This document shows positions 1-7,869 of a DNA stretch of 64,000 bases, one piece after another (the first letter of the stretch is position 1; each line of letters opens with the position of its first letter). A program made the translations under genes and the position numbers. The notes below the pieces were generated by a model. The model was given only the letters and a program-made list of their open reading frames with translations. It was not told the origin of the DNA and did not search any database. Source of the DNA: Ignavibacteriales bacterium (GTDB taxonomy: Bacteria; Bacteroidota; Ignavibacteria; Ignavibacteriales; Ignavibacteriaceae); contig CP054182.1 of the NCBI GenBank assembly GCA_015709675.1, positions 3,513,448 through 3,577,447 of the forward strand, read 5' to 3'.

Positions 1-357
1 CTGGCGCATGTTGACGCTGATAATGAGGACAGCAGCAGTTCCCCGAAGAACGTGGTAAAGCGGTTTGTAAGTGATTCTGAAGATGATGACCTCGAGTATT
101 CCGGAGAAAGACTTATTGAACTTGAGAGATCTTCCGATGACGGAGGAAAATCAAGAAGCTCGATCTCTCTTGCTCCGCAGAACACGAAGAAAATTTATGT
201 TTCTGATGAATCCGCAGGTCTGAAGTTCAAAGTTAAGCAGGCAATCGAAAGCGGATATACCGGCGATGTCTGCACCGAATGCCAGAGTATGACAATGGTA
301 AGAAACGCAACATGTCTGAAATGCATGACCTGCGGTGCGACTACCGGCTGCAGCTAA
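1..357 (+). CDS. nrdJ: Adenosylcobalamin-dependent (class II) ribonucleotide reductase, C-terminal fragment
   Basis: The frame is open from base 1, so only the last 118 codons are present; the gene begins outside the window. The tail carries paired cysteines (C-T-E-C, then C-L-K-C-M-T-C and a final G-C-S) typical of the C-terminus of vitamin B12-dependent ribonucleotide reductases, where they bind zinc and shuttle electrons to re-reduce the active site. The preceding Ser/Asp/Glu-rich stretch looks like the flexible linker before that tail. The enzyme makes deoxyribonucleotides in the cytosol and works without oxygen. A strong terminator follows 17 bases after the stop. The identification rests on the tail only, since the catalytic barrel is not visible. 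Confidence 0.85.
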   Translation: MAHVDADNEDSSSSPKNVVKRFVSDSEDDDLEYSGERLIELERSSDDGGKSRSSISLAPQNTKKIYVSDESAGLKFKVKQAIESGYTGDVCTECQSMTMVRNATCLKCMTCGATTGCS

Positions 358-373
358 GAACATAATAAAAGCT

Positions 374-406
374 AAAAAGGCGGCATTTATGCCGCCTTTT
401 TATTTT
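374..406 (+). terminator. Intrinsic terminator of nrdJ
   Basis: A GC-rich hairpin (AAAGGCGGC / GCCGCCTTT, loop ATTTAT) is followed by a T-rich run. It lies directly after the ribonucleotide reductase stop codon and separates it from the peroxiredoxin gene. Confidence 0.9.
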
Positions 407-537
407 TAAACTGTACATGAACGAATCCGGACCGATCACATATGGCTTCTAAGAAGTGCGCCGGTAACAGTAAACTTGAATCGCTCCTCAATATTCCGAA
501 TCATATATTACACACTAACAAATATTTTGGAAAAAAC

Positions 538-1254
538 ATGACCGAACAAAACCATACAATACCTGCAGCATTACCCCGTATAGGTGAAAAAGCACCAAGT
601 TTCAAAGCAGTTACCACCCAGGGAGACATTAACTTCCCTGAACAGTATGAAGGAAGCTGGGTTATCCTTTTCAGTCATCCGGCAGATTTCACACCGGTAT
701 GCACATCAGAATTCATGACCTTCGCAGCAATGGAAGACCAGTTCAACAAAGCCAATTGTAAACTGGTTGGCTTGTCAGTTGACGGACTCTACAGCCACAT
801 CGCATGGCTCAGAACCATTAAAGAGAAAATTGAATTCCGCGGCATGAAGAATATCGAGGTTACCTTTCCGCTTATTGAAGATATCACCATGGATGTTGCA
901 CGCAAATATGGCATGATTCAGCCGGGTGAAAGTTCAACAAAAGCCGTCAGGGCAGTCTTTATTATTGATCCAAAGGGAATCGTGAGAGCAATGATCTATT
1001 ATCCGCTTAGCCTCGGGCGTAATTTTGATGAACTTTACCGCGCTCTGATCGCAATGCAAACCGCTGACGCTTTCTCAATTGCAACTCCGGCTGACTGGCA
1101 GCCAGGGGACGATGTAATAGTACCAACCGCAGGTTCATGCGGCACAGCAAAGGAAAGAATGGAAAGCAAAGATGAAATGAACTGCCAGGATTGGTTCTTC
1201 TGCACAAAACCACTGCCGAAGGAAAAAGTCTTAAGCACCATTCTGAAAAAGTAA
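538..1254 (+). CDS. Peroxiredoxin, Prx6 / archaeal-type
   Basis: Thiol peroxidase that reduces hydrogen peroxide and organic peroxides. The AhpC/TSA fold holds the active-site pattern P48-x3-T52-x2-C55, with C55 as the peroxidatic cysteine. The C-terminal C-x-D-W-x-F-C motif is characteristic of the long Prx6-like enzymes of archaea and thermophiles, where these cysteines act in resolution. The start at 538 gives 239 aa, the usual size. An in-frame ATG at 442 would add 32 residues with no resemblance to the family, so it was not chosen. The gene stands alone between two terminators and is probably monocistronic. No clear promoter was recognised in 407-537. Confidence 0.92.
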   Translation: MTEQNHTIPAALPRIGEKAPSFKAVTTQGDINFPEQYEGSWVILFSHPADFTPVCTSEFMTFAAMEDQFNKANCKLVGLSVDGLYSHIAWLRTIKEKIEFRGMKNIEVTFPLIEDITMDVARKYGMIQPGESSTKAVRAVFIIDPKGIVRAMIYYPLSLGRNFDELYRALIAMQTADAFSIATPADWQPGDDVIVPTAGSCGTAKERMESKDEMNCQDWFFCTKPLPKEKVLSTILKK

Positions 1255-1328
1255 AACCCGCATAAAAGAATTCTGCCGGTGCTATGATTAATGGCCATGC
1301 GGCATGAAAAAGTAACAGTATATCAAAT

Positions 1329-1360
1329 AAAAAAGGGCAGTCATTTGACTGCCCTTTTTT
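1329..1360. terminator. Bidirectional intrinsic terminator
   Basis: Perfect hairpin A6-GGGCAGTCA / TGACTGCCC-T6 between the convergent peroxiredoxin (plus) and NlpC/P60 (minus) genes. The A and T runs flank it symmetrically, so it can serve both strands. Confidence 0.92.
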
Positions 1361-1404
1361 GTTTAATACTGGACTGATGAAAACATCAGCGCTGATGCTA
1401 AAAG

Positions 1405-2085
1405 CTAATTGCTCAATACCCCAAGAACTCTTCTTGCTCCCATGTATTTACGGTCATAATAGTTTTCCTCCATGGAAGAAATAATCACCCCATGCTTGGA
1501 ACTTGCATGGGCAAAAAGACCGTTTGCAATATATATACCCACATGTCCCGGCTTCACCCTGCGGCGCGTATCAAAGAACACCAGATCACCAAATACCAGT
1601 TCTTCCCTGTTTGCAATTATTTCTCCCTGAGTATACTGATCACGCGCTGTGCGGTGAAGCCTGATTTTGCCTGCCTGATCAAAAACATTCTGCGTGAATG
1701 CTGAACAGTCAATGCCATCTTCATCATTTCCGCCAAATTTATACGGGGTATCATGATACATGATTATTGCCATCTTGAATTCATCTTCAAGATTAAGGGC
1801 AGTGGTAGAATTGGTGGTTTTCTGATCTTTGGGAATTGAGGAAAATGCGTCTGCTATTTTATAAGCATTTTCACTCTGGAGGTAGGTAAATTCCGGGTCC
1901 TCATCATCCTCTTCAGAGGTTGTGAGGAGACTATCAGGAGTTTTTGGCTCCTGATATCTCACTTTTTCTTCAGTTTTCTTTTCTTCTTTATTCTCACCGT
2001 AACGGATTGTACTCGTTGCCGGAGCACAGCCGGTCAGTGCGTAGACCAGTGGCAGCAGCAACAGTAAAAGATAACGGTTAGTCAT
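1405..2085 (-). CDS. NlpC/P60-family lipoprotein (peptidoglycan endopeptidase)
   Basis: A 226-aa protein with an N-terminal lipoprotein signal (leucine-rich stretch, lipobox L-T-G-C, lipidated Cys20), an acidic linker at about 35-100 and a C-terminal NlpC/P60 domain. Catalytic Cys127 lies in the D-C-S-A-F motif, His181 in G-H-V-G-I-Y and the third polar residue is His193. Such enzymes cut the D-Glu/diamino acid bond in cell-wall stem peptides; the lipid anchor places it in the periplasm on a membrane. It is the last gene of the rpoD run, 6 nt after the rpoD stop, and ends at the bidirectional terminator. Which peptidoglycan bond it cuts is not evident. Confidence 0.93.
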   Translation of the reverse strand: MTNRYLLLLLLPLVYALTGCAPATSTIRYGENKEEKKTEEKVRYQEPKTPDSLLTTSEEDDEDPEFTYLQSENAYKIADAFSSIPKDQKTTNSTTALNLEDEFKMAIIMYHDTPYKFGGNDEDGIDCSAFTQNVFDQAGKIRLHRTARDQYTQGEIIANREELVFGDLVFFDTRRRVKPGHVGIYIANGLFAHASSKHGVIISSMEENYYDRKYMGARRVLGVLSN

Positions 2086-2091
2086 CTTTTA

Positions 2092-2946
2092 TCAGCCGAG
2101 ATAGGTGCGGAGATTTTTGCTGCGTGAAGCATGCCGCAGTCTTCTGATCGCCTTCTCTTTTATCTGACGGACCCGTTCTCTGGTAAGACTGAATTTTTCT
2201 CCGATTTCCTCAAGGGTAAGCGAATGCTCTTTATTCAGACCAAAATAGAGGCGGATAACCTCTGCCTCACGTTCAGTAAGAGTTGAAAGAGCTCTTTCAA
2301 TTTCCATCTTGAGTGACTCACTCATCAGATTGTTATCAGGAGTCGGCTGCTGATCATTCTGTAACACGTCGAGTAGGCGGTTATCTTCTCCCTGAGCAAA
2401 AGGTGCATCCATGGAAACGTGACGGCCGGAGATTTTGAGTGTGTCAGCCACCTCATTAACATCCATATCCAGTTCCTGAGCGAGTTCGGAAGCACTTGGC
2501 TCTCTTTCATACTCCTGCTCAAGACTGCTATACGCTTTTCCGATTTTGTTGAGAGCACCAACCCGGTTAAGGGGAAGTCTTACAATTCTTGACTGTTCTG
2601 CCAATGCCTGTAAAATTGACTGCCTGATCCACCAAACCGCGTAGGAAATAAATTTAAATCCTCTGGTCTCATCAAATCTCTTTGCGGCTTTAATCAGACC
2701 AAGATTACCCTCGTTGATGAGGTCACCAAGGGACAAGCCCTGATTCTGATACTGCTTTGCAACACTTACTACAAAACGGAGATTTGCCTTGGTTAATGCT
2801 TCAAGAGCTGTCTGATCCCCTTTTTTAATTCTTATTGCTAATTCAATTTCCTGGTCGGGGGTTAACAGGCTTACTTTGCCTATTTCCTGAAGATATTTAT
2901 CAAGTGACTGGCTTTCCCTGTTTGTATATTGTTTGGTTATTCTCAC
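2092..2946 (-). CDS. rpoD: Primary RNA polymerase sigma factor (sigma-70, RpoD/SigA)
   Basis: 284 aa, the short form without region 1.1 seen in Bacteroidota and Chlorobiota. Region 1.2 is at about 13-45, region 2 includes the aromatic -10 recognition and melting segment (F-K-F-I-S-Y-A-x-W-W-I-R-Q), region 3 follows, and the region 4.2 helix-turn-helix is near 240-270 (L-T-R-E-R-V-R-Q-I). It directs RNA polymerase to housekeeping promoters, which in this window look like TTG-N20-TATATTTN. The start is GTG at 2946 with no strong ribosome-binding site. It lies 15 nt after a vertex-protein gene and is probably co-transcribed with the upstream run. Confidence 0.96.
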   Translation of the reverse strand: MRITKQYTNRESQSLDKYLQEIGKVSLLTPDQEIELAIRIKKGDQTALEALTKANLRFVVSVAKQYQNQGLSLGDLINEGNLGLIKAAKRFDETRGFKFISYAVWWIRQSILQALAEQSRIVRLPLNRVGALNKIGKAYSSLEQEYEREPSASELAQELDMDVNEVADTLKISGRHVSMDAPFAQGEDNRLLDVLQNDQQPTPDNNLMSESLKMEIERALSTLTEREAEVIRLYFGLNKEHSLTLEEIGEKFSLTRERVRQIKEKAIRRLRHASRSKNLRTYLG

Positions 2947-2961
2947 TTAGAGCACCTGAAT

Positions 2962-3225
2962 TTAGTTATTGATTGAGTCAATTATTCCGACAATTGAAGC
3001 ATCCACCGGGGCCATATCCACCGGAAGAGGTATTACGGCTTCGCTTGCGGTAACATAGAGGACCTTTTCCCCGGGGCCTGCACCGCTGGTATCCACTGCA
3101 ATCAGCGGTTCCCCTCTTGGGTTTTCGTCAGAATCAACCGGCTGAATGAGCATCAGTTTGAATCCTTCGAGTGCGGGGTACTTTTTAGTAGCCCAGATGT
3201 TTCCGATTACTTTTGCTAAATACAA
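2962..3225 (-). CDS. EutN/CcmL-family bacterial microcompartment vertex protein (second copy)
   Basis: 87 aa covering the whole EutN/CcmL fold: N-terminal strand Y-L-A-K-V-I-G-N-I-W-A-T-K-K, central V-D-T-x-G-A-G-P-G-E-x-V-L, C-terminal P-V-D-A-S-I-V-G-I-I-D. In microcompartments these proteins form pentamers that cap the shell vertices. The start is TTG at 3225. It follows the first copy after 58 nt and precedes rpoD. No hexameric shell gene or cargo enzyme lies in the window, so these may be satellite genes for a microcompartment encoded elsewhere, or pentamers used for something else. Confidence 0.93.
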   Translation of the reverse strand: MYLAKVIGNIWATKKYPALEGFKLMLIQPVDSDENPRGEPLIAVDTSGAGPGEKVLYVTASEAVIPLPVDMAPVDASIVGIIDSINN

Positions 3226-3283
3226 TCTGTCTGAATTTCAAGATTGCAAAAATACGAAAATCGGGGGAGAATTCTGAGTCAAT

Positions 3284-3568
3284 TTACTCTCCATTCCCTG
3301 TTTTCTTGACATCAAGACGGTCAACAATGGCCATTACTACGGCATCCACCGGCTTATTCTTCGTATTCACCGTCTGCCGTGCTGAACTGCCTGTGGCGAC
3401 CAATACCACCTCACCATGTCCTGCCCCGACGCTGTCTACTGCAACTACAAAGCTGTCTTTTTCTTTATACTGCAAATCGAGCTGCCGCACAATAAGCAGT
3501 TTCGCGCCGGTGAGGCTTTCATCTTTTCTGGTTGCCCAGACGGTACCGATAATTTTTCCTAAAATCAC
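3284..3568 (-). CDS. EutN/CcmL-family bacterial microcompartment vertex protein (first copy)
   Basis: 94 aa with the same architecture as its neighbour (I-L-G-K-I-I-G-T-V-W-A-T-R-K at the start, V-D-S-V-G-A-G-H-G-E-V-V-L, P-V-D-A-V-V-M-A-I-V-D). It has an insertion around residues 33-40 and a short charged tail. The two copies differ enough that they are probably old paralogues rather than a recent duplication. The start is GTG at 3568, directly abutting the PIN-gene stop (TAA-GTG), so translation is probably coupled. Confidence 0.93.
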   Translation of the reverse strand: MILGKIIGTVWATRKDESLTGAKLLIVRQLDLQYKEKDSFVVAVDSVGAGHGEVVLVATGSSARQTVNTKNKPVDAVVMAIVDRLDVKKTGNGE

Positions 3569-3970
3569 TTAAATGACTCCTGAAACGATTAATTTAAGAT
3601 CAGCAAATTCTGCTATACCCTCGGGATATTCCTCCCTGCGCAGGGTCGCAATTTTCATTTTATTTACTGATGCGGTCGCAATAAATAATGCCTGACTGCT
3701 GCTCAACCCTGAGTATGATTCTGATTCCGCCTCAAGCGCATATCTTGAGTGAACCCCCAGAACGTTCAGTCCATTCAGCAAAGTCCGCACCGCCTGTTTT
3801 TCCATTCTGTTTTCACACGCGGTAAACAATTCTGCCGCATTTATTACCGATGTAAAGCAAACATCCTTTGAAAGTAGAATTTCCAGCAGCGAAAGCGGAT
3901 GTAAATATTTTTCACTGTCGTGTATTAGATGCTCAAATAAAATATCGGTATCTAATAACAGCCCTTTCAT
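3569..3970 (-). CDS. PIN-domain protein, possible VapC-like ribonuclease
   Basis: 133 aa. The N-terminus has the PIN signature L-L-D-T-D-I-L-F (first acidic residue), then I-N-A-A-E-L-F (second acidic residue) and a C-terminal D/S-x-F-I-A-T-A core, although the usual third aspartate is not obvious in S-S-S-Q-A-L-F-I-A-T-A. PIN domains are metal-dependent RNases, often VapC toxins. The upstream 59-aa ORF overlaps its start by 4 nt (ATGA), the arrangement of an antitoxin-toxin pair. The degenerate third acidic position means activity is not certain, and its place in a housekeeping run argues that it could have a cellular RNase role. Confidence 0.75.
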   Translation of the reverse strand: MKGLLLDTDILFEHLIHDSEKYLHPLSLLEILLSKDVCFTSVINAAELFTACENRMEKQAVRTLLNGLNVLGVHSRYALEAESESYSGLSSSQALFIATASVNKMKIATLRREEYPEGIAEFADLKLIVSGVI

Positions 3971-4146
3971 TGCAGATTTTTCAGTTTACCATTGATTTCC
4001 ATCAGAGCCGTCATTACCTCAACAGGGTTTTTTTGCAGTTTAGACAGCATTTCCGGTGTAACTGTTTCAGTCTTTTTGCAATCTTTGTATAACTTGTGAA
4101 GTTCCGCTTTCCTTGTGAGAGCAGAATGAGATAATCTCATCTTCAT
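3967..4146 (-). CDS. Small ORF upstream of the PIN gene, candidate antitoxin
   Basis: A 59-aa ORF (begins M-K-M-R-L-S-H-S-A-L, ends N-G-K-L-K-N-L-Q) that starts 2 nt after the phosphopentomutase stop and ends in an ATGA overlap with the PIN gene. Composition is basic and predicted helical; I do not recognise an AbrB, ribbon-helix-helix or Phd domain. Size, position and overlap are those of an antitoxin, but function is inferred from context only. Confidence 0.55.
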   Translation of the reverse strand: MKMRLSHSALTRKAELHKLYKDCKKTETVTPEMLSKLQKNPVEVMTALMEINGKLKNLQ

Positions 4147-4148
4147 GA

Positions 4149-5306
4149 TCAGATAAAACTTTCACCCTGAAGTTCATTAGGTACTGAAAAAAAACTGGCA
4201 ACGCTTTTACCCGCATCCGAAAAACTCTTTCTTGTACCCAGGTTTTTACCTTCTTTACCCCGGCGGTAAACCAGAAGAGGAACATACTCCCGGGAGTGAT
4301 CAGTACTTGGAGTTGTCGGGTCATTTCCATGATCAGCTGTGATGATTACCATATCGCTCTCATCAGCAGCCTCAAGAATTTTAGGCAGCAGATTATCAAA
4401 CTCTGTTAAAGCCAGAGAAAACCCGCGGTAGTCATTGCGATGACCGTAATAAACATCAAAATCAACAAGATTGGCGAATATGAAAGCATCCTTCTCAGAC
4501 TTCATATTCTGAATGATGCGCATGACCCCCTCAGCGTTGGATTTTGTAGCAACCGCTTTATCAATACCTTTATAATTAAATAAGTCTCCGACTTTGCCTA
4601 TTGAAATAGTTTTAATACCCGCGCGCTGAAGGTAATTAAACAGAGTAGCCGAAGGAGGATCCATCGAAAAATCTCTACGGTGAACAGTTCTGGTGAAGGT
4701 CCCCGGTTTTCCTATGAAGGGGCGGGCAATAACCCTTCCGACTATATCCGGAGGAACCAGTATTTCATCTCTGGTTATTTCACAGATTTTATAGAGCTCT
4801 TTCAGGGGAATAATATCCTCATGTGCGGCAATCTGAAATACTGAATCTGCCGATGTATATATAATCGGGTATCCGGTTTTCATATGCTTTTCACCCAGTT
4901 CTTTTATGATCTCGGTACCGGAAGCAGCTTTATTTCCTAAAAAACCTTTCAGCCCGGTTTTTTCAAGAAACAGGCTGGTTATCCTTTCAGGAAAACCATC
5001 CGGATAGTATGAGAAATCAAAATCAACGTGAATTCCCGCGAGTTCCCAATGCCCTGTAGTCGAATCTTTTCCTTTCGAAACCTCAGCCATCTTTCCGTAT
5101 GATGCGGATGGAAATGAAACCTGCGGCACTCCCTGAATCAATTCAATATTGCCCAGTCCCAAAGATTTAAGATTAGGAATCTGCAGTCCGTGTACTTTTC
5201 GCGCGGTATTCGCAAGAGTATTGCTTCCCTCATCATGATATAAATGTGCATCCGGCAGTTCGCCGATCCCCACCCCATCAAGAATAATCAGGACACAGTT
5301 ATTGAT
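4149..5306 (-). CDS. deoB: Phosphopentomutase (no canonical start codon at the expected site)
   Basis: Alkaline-phosphatase-superfamily enzyme interconverting (deoxy)ribose 1- and 5-phosphate in nucleoside salvage. Visible motifs are L-D-G-V-G-I-G-E-L-P-D-A, G-K-D-S-T-T-G-H-W-E (phospho-acceptor loop), N-L-V-D-F-D-x3-G-H, I-T-A-D-H-G-N-D-P and T-D-H-S-R-E-Y-V-P-L, which hold the metal ligands. The first canonical start (GTG, 5273) lies inside the first motif and would remove its metal-binding Asp. Homology continues upstream to about 5306, but no ATG/GTG/TTG occurs before the in-frame TAG at 5316-5318 that ends the previous gene. ATC at 5306, 7 nt after AGGA, is a possible non-canonical start and is used here as a boundary only. 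The gene is full length otherwise. Confidence 0.88.
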   Translation of the reverse strand: MNNCVLIILDGVGIGELPDAHLYHDEGSNTLANTARKVHGLQIPNLKSLGLGNIELIQGVPQVSFPSASYGKMAEVSKGKDSTTGHWELAGIHVDFDFSYYPDGFPERITSLFLEKTGLKGFLGNKAASGTEIIKELGEKHMKTGYPIIYTSADSVFQIAAHEDIIPLKELYKICEITRDEILVPPDIVGRVIARPFIGKPGTFTRTVHRRDFSMDPPSATLFNYLQRAGIKTISIGKVGDLFNYKGIDKAVATKSNAEGVMRIIQNMKSEKDAFIFANLVDFDVYYGHRNDYRGFSLALTEFDNLLPKILEAADESDMVIITADHGNDPTTPSTDHSREYVPLLVYRRGKEGKNLGTRKSFSDAGKSVASFFSVPNELQGESFI

Positions 5307-5315
5307 ACAGAAATC

Positions 5316-7217
5316 CTATAGTTGTAAAACTTTATTTCCGCCGGTTTCCGAAGCTTTTTTAACCGCAAGCCGCAGCTGCTCCAGAAGTTCATCAACATCA
5401 GTTTTGTCCGTGGAATTAAGTAAACCAATTGAAACCGTAAACGTTGTGCTTCTGCTACCGGTTGAAACAGGAATCCGTGCAATCTTAACGCGAATCTTAT
5501 CCGCTCTTACGGCAAGTTCCTGTTCATCATTATGCAAAAAGAACAGAGCAAAAGTGAGGTCATCAAGACGCCCGCAGAAACTTAGCGCGTCAAGTTCCTG
5601 ATCAAGAGCATCAGCAAACTCCTTCATGGTATTCTTAATCACTAAGGGATCGCTTAACTCCTGACGGTTTTTACCTTCATCAATCTTGATAAGAACAAGA
5701 TTTGAACGCAAATTAAGAATACTGGCTTTTTCAAGTTCCTCAGCCGCTCTTCTGCGGAAAAAAGCAGAAGAATAGACTCCGGTCTCAGGATCAAATGTAA
5801 TTAGTGACTTTAAACGCTTTATCTGTCCGAAAGCATGCATTAGTATACCTAACTGTCCGGTAACTTTCTTCAGATAATCATGATCACGCTGAGTGAAAGC
5901 ATTCTTTTTCATACTTTCAAAACAAAGCGCTCCGAGGACCTCACTGTGATATATTATCGGCACAGCCATAAAAGATCCGTCTAAAAGTATATCTTCACTA
6001 TGAGAGAACCGCTTAAGCGAAGCCGCGTTCAGATCACCAATACGCACCTGGCTGCCTGTAAATACACATTTTCCGACTATTGTGTTGTCACGTTCAATTA
6101 CTTCACCGCTTTCTATATAGGTGAACGCTTTAGGATTTACAACAGCAGATACCTTGAACTGATGTTCTTCCTGATGCCAGGTAACAAAACTGAAGCAGTC
6201 TGATTCAACAAGGATGGATGATAATGCAGCAATGGAATGATGGAGTGATTCCTCATCATCAGTATGTATATTCTGGCTGAGAAAATCCGCAAAACCCTCC
6301 GAGCGTCTGTTGGCTATGGACTCAGCATGTTTATGTGCGAACAGGTCTATCAGGACGGTTATAAGTCTTACAAACCGGCCGAGCATATACATTTGCTCTA
6401 TACCAAACGCATCCGGGCTTTTGGAGTCAACGGCGAGTATTCCGATAAGATTGGAATTGTGAAATACCGGGACACCGAGGAAACTCTTTATCTTTTGCGG
6501 ATGGGTATAATATCTGAAATTTTCCCTTTCGCTTATTTGCGGTATATCAGTGAGCAACCCCGGTTCCTGCTTGCTTATGATCTGCCCTAATATATCATTC
6601 TGAATCTCAAGTTTTTTCTTTTCGATTTCATGACTGACAGAAGCATATTTTTCAATAGTAAGTGTTGATTTCCGTTTATCATACCAGAAATAAATGGCAG
6701 TATGGGCCGAAAACAGTTCACGGACGATGATAAGAATCCGTTCGAGCAGGAAACTTAACTGCTGGTTAGCTGCAAGATCAACCGGGAATTCTTCAGTGGC
6801 AAGGTTACGGAATTTTTCCAGACTATGTTCCGTATCTTCATCTGAGCTGCTCAACTTATTGCCGATTGTGGTAATATTATTTTCGGTAAGTACACGGCTG
6901 GATTTTCTGACAATCGAAAATCCCTCATCCACATGGTCAAGATTAACATCCGTGTAATCCTGTACCTTTTCAGCGGGACGATTGATGATTCCGTCTGATT
7001 CGGGATTGTCAGTACCCAGCGAAGACCCGAGGGGAAGGTTTTCTTCCGGAGGTTCAGTCTGTGCTTTCTTTTCGCCATCAAGGCGGAGAAAAAGGATGAC
7101 GGAAGTAATAAGGAGGACGATAAAGGTAACCGCCTTCAGGAGAAAATCCTCAAAGAGAACGAACAGTATCAGAAGTGTCGCAGCGGCTACGATCAGCAGC
7201 GCATTGCTGTATTTCAT
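5316..7217 (-). CDS. Membrane protein with two GAF domains and a degenerate GGDEF domain
   Basis: 633 aa. Two adjacent transmembrane helices (about 7-45) are followed by an acidic linker, a first GAF domain (about 145-295), a second GAF domain (about 325-470) and a C-terminal GGDEF-like domain (about 480-633). The GGDEF signature is replaced by G-R-L-D-D-L-T-F, so cyclic-di-GMP synthesis is unlikely. GAF domains bind small ligands or sense redox state, so the protein may be a membrane-tethered sensor with a non-catalytic output domain. It lies 53 nt after engB. Its stop codon is in the same frame as the phosphopentomutase reading frame, 12 nt upstream of that gene's probable N-terminus. Ligand and partner are unknown. 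Confidence 0.82.
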   Translation of the reverse strand: MKYSNALLIVAAATLLILFVLFEDFLLKAVTFIVLLITSVILFLRLDGEKKAQTEPPEENLPLGSSLGTDNPESDGIINRPAEKVQDYTDVNLDHVDEGFSIVRKSSRVLTENNITTIGNKLSSSDEDTEHSLEKFRNLATEEFPVDLAANQQLSFLLERILIIVRELFSAHTAIYFWYDKRKSTLTIEKYASVSHEIEKKKLEIQNDILGQIISKQEPGLLTDIPQISERENFRYYTHPQKIKSFLGVPVFHNSNLIGILAVDSKSPDAFGIEQMYMLGRFVRLITVLIDLFAHKHAESIANRRSEGFADFLSQNIHTDDEESLHHSIAALSSILVESDCFSFVTWHQEEHQFKVSAVVNPKAFTYIESGEVIERDNTIVGKCVFTGSQVRIGDLNAASLKRFSHSEDILLDGSFMAVPIIYHSEVLGALCFESMKKNAFTQRDHDYLKKVTGQLGILMHAFGQIKRLKSLITFDPETGVYSSAFFRRRAAEELEKASILNLRSNLVLIKIDEGKNRQELSDPLVIKNTMKEFADALDQELDALSFCGRLDDLTFALFFLHNDEQELAVRADKIRVKIARIPVSTGSRSTTFTVSIGLLNSTDKTDVDELLEQLRLAVKKASETGGNKVLQL

Positions 7218-7251
7218 AGTTCCTTTATCAGACTGATTAATTAAGGGTTTT

Positions 7252-7259
7252 GAAATATA
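7252..7259 (-). promoter_or_regulatory. Possible -7 promoter element before the GAF/GGDEF gene
   Basis: TATATTTC on the minus strand, 35 nt upstream of the ATG at 7217. It matches the TAnnTTTn form seen at better promoters in this window, but no TTG lies at the expected -33 position. Confidence 0.4.
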
Positions 7260-7270
7260 ATTAAAATTCT

Positions 7271-7867
7271 TTAACTTTTACAGAACTGCGTGAAATTTTG
7301 AATCCTTGAAGCTATAGCTTTTTTGCCGTCAAGAGAAACTGCAGAGTACGGGTAAATTCCCTCCTGCAGGCTTAATTCCGGAAGGATAGCCCGGACCTCC
7401 CTTGCAGCCTCGGAAATCCTGTTTCGCTTAACTTTATCGCACTTTGTAAGAATTACTGCAAAATTCAGTTTTTCACCGACCAGGAAATTCCACAACTCCA
7501 AATCCAGTTTCGAAGGTTCATGTCTGGCATCAACCAGGGAAAAGATCAAACGGTTTTCATTTTTAAGCTTGAGAAAATTTTCAGTAAGCAGGGAGTACTT
7601 TTTAATATCACTCTGAGAGGCTTTGGAGTAACCATAGCCTGGCATGTCAACCAGATACACATCAGAATTGAGCCAGAAGTAATTAATGGAACGGGTTTTA
7701 CCCGGGGTCGAACTGGTTTTAGCCAGACCCGGGACATTAAGAAAAGTATTGATAAAAGAAGACTTCCCCACATTTGAGCGTCCGCAGAGTATCACCTCCG
7801 GCTTCTCCTCTTTCGGGAGCTCCTTCAGGTCAAAAACCGCTTTTAAGAATTTTGCTTTCTCTGCCAT
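7271..7867 (-). CDS. engB: Ribosome-biogenesis GTP-binding protein YsxC/EngB
   Basis: 198 aa, the normal length for this TrmE-Era-EngA-EngB family GTPase. The P-loop is G-R-S-N-V-G-K-S (29-36), G2 is in the T-P-G-K-T-R region, G3 is D-M-P-G-Y-G (74-79) and G4 is T-K-C-D (141-144). It assists late assembly of the large ribosomal subunit and is usually essential. Its ATG lies only about 4 nt downstream of the U-tract of the rplQ terminator, so its mRNA must come from read-through or from a start within that hairpin region. Confidence 0.96.
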   Translation of the reverse strand: MAEKAKFLKAVFDLKELPKEEKPEVILCGRSNVGKSSFINTFLNVPGLAKTSSTPGKTRSINYFWLNSDVYLVDMPGYGYSKASQSDIKKYSLLTENFLKLKNENRLIFSLVDARHEPSKLDLELWNFLVGEKLNFAVILTKCDKVKRNRISEAAREVRAILPELSLQEGIYPYSAVSLDGKKAIASRIQNFTQFCKS

Positions 7868-7869
7868 AA

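Noticed and set aside
442-537. Longer N-terminus for the peroxiredoxin from an upstream ATG
   Set aside because: The extra 32 residues do not resemble Prx6 proteins, and the ATG at 538 gives the normal length and N-terminus.
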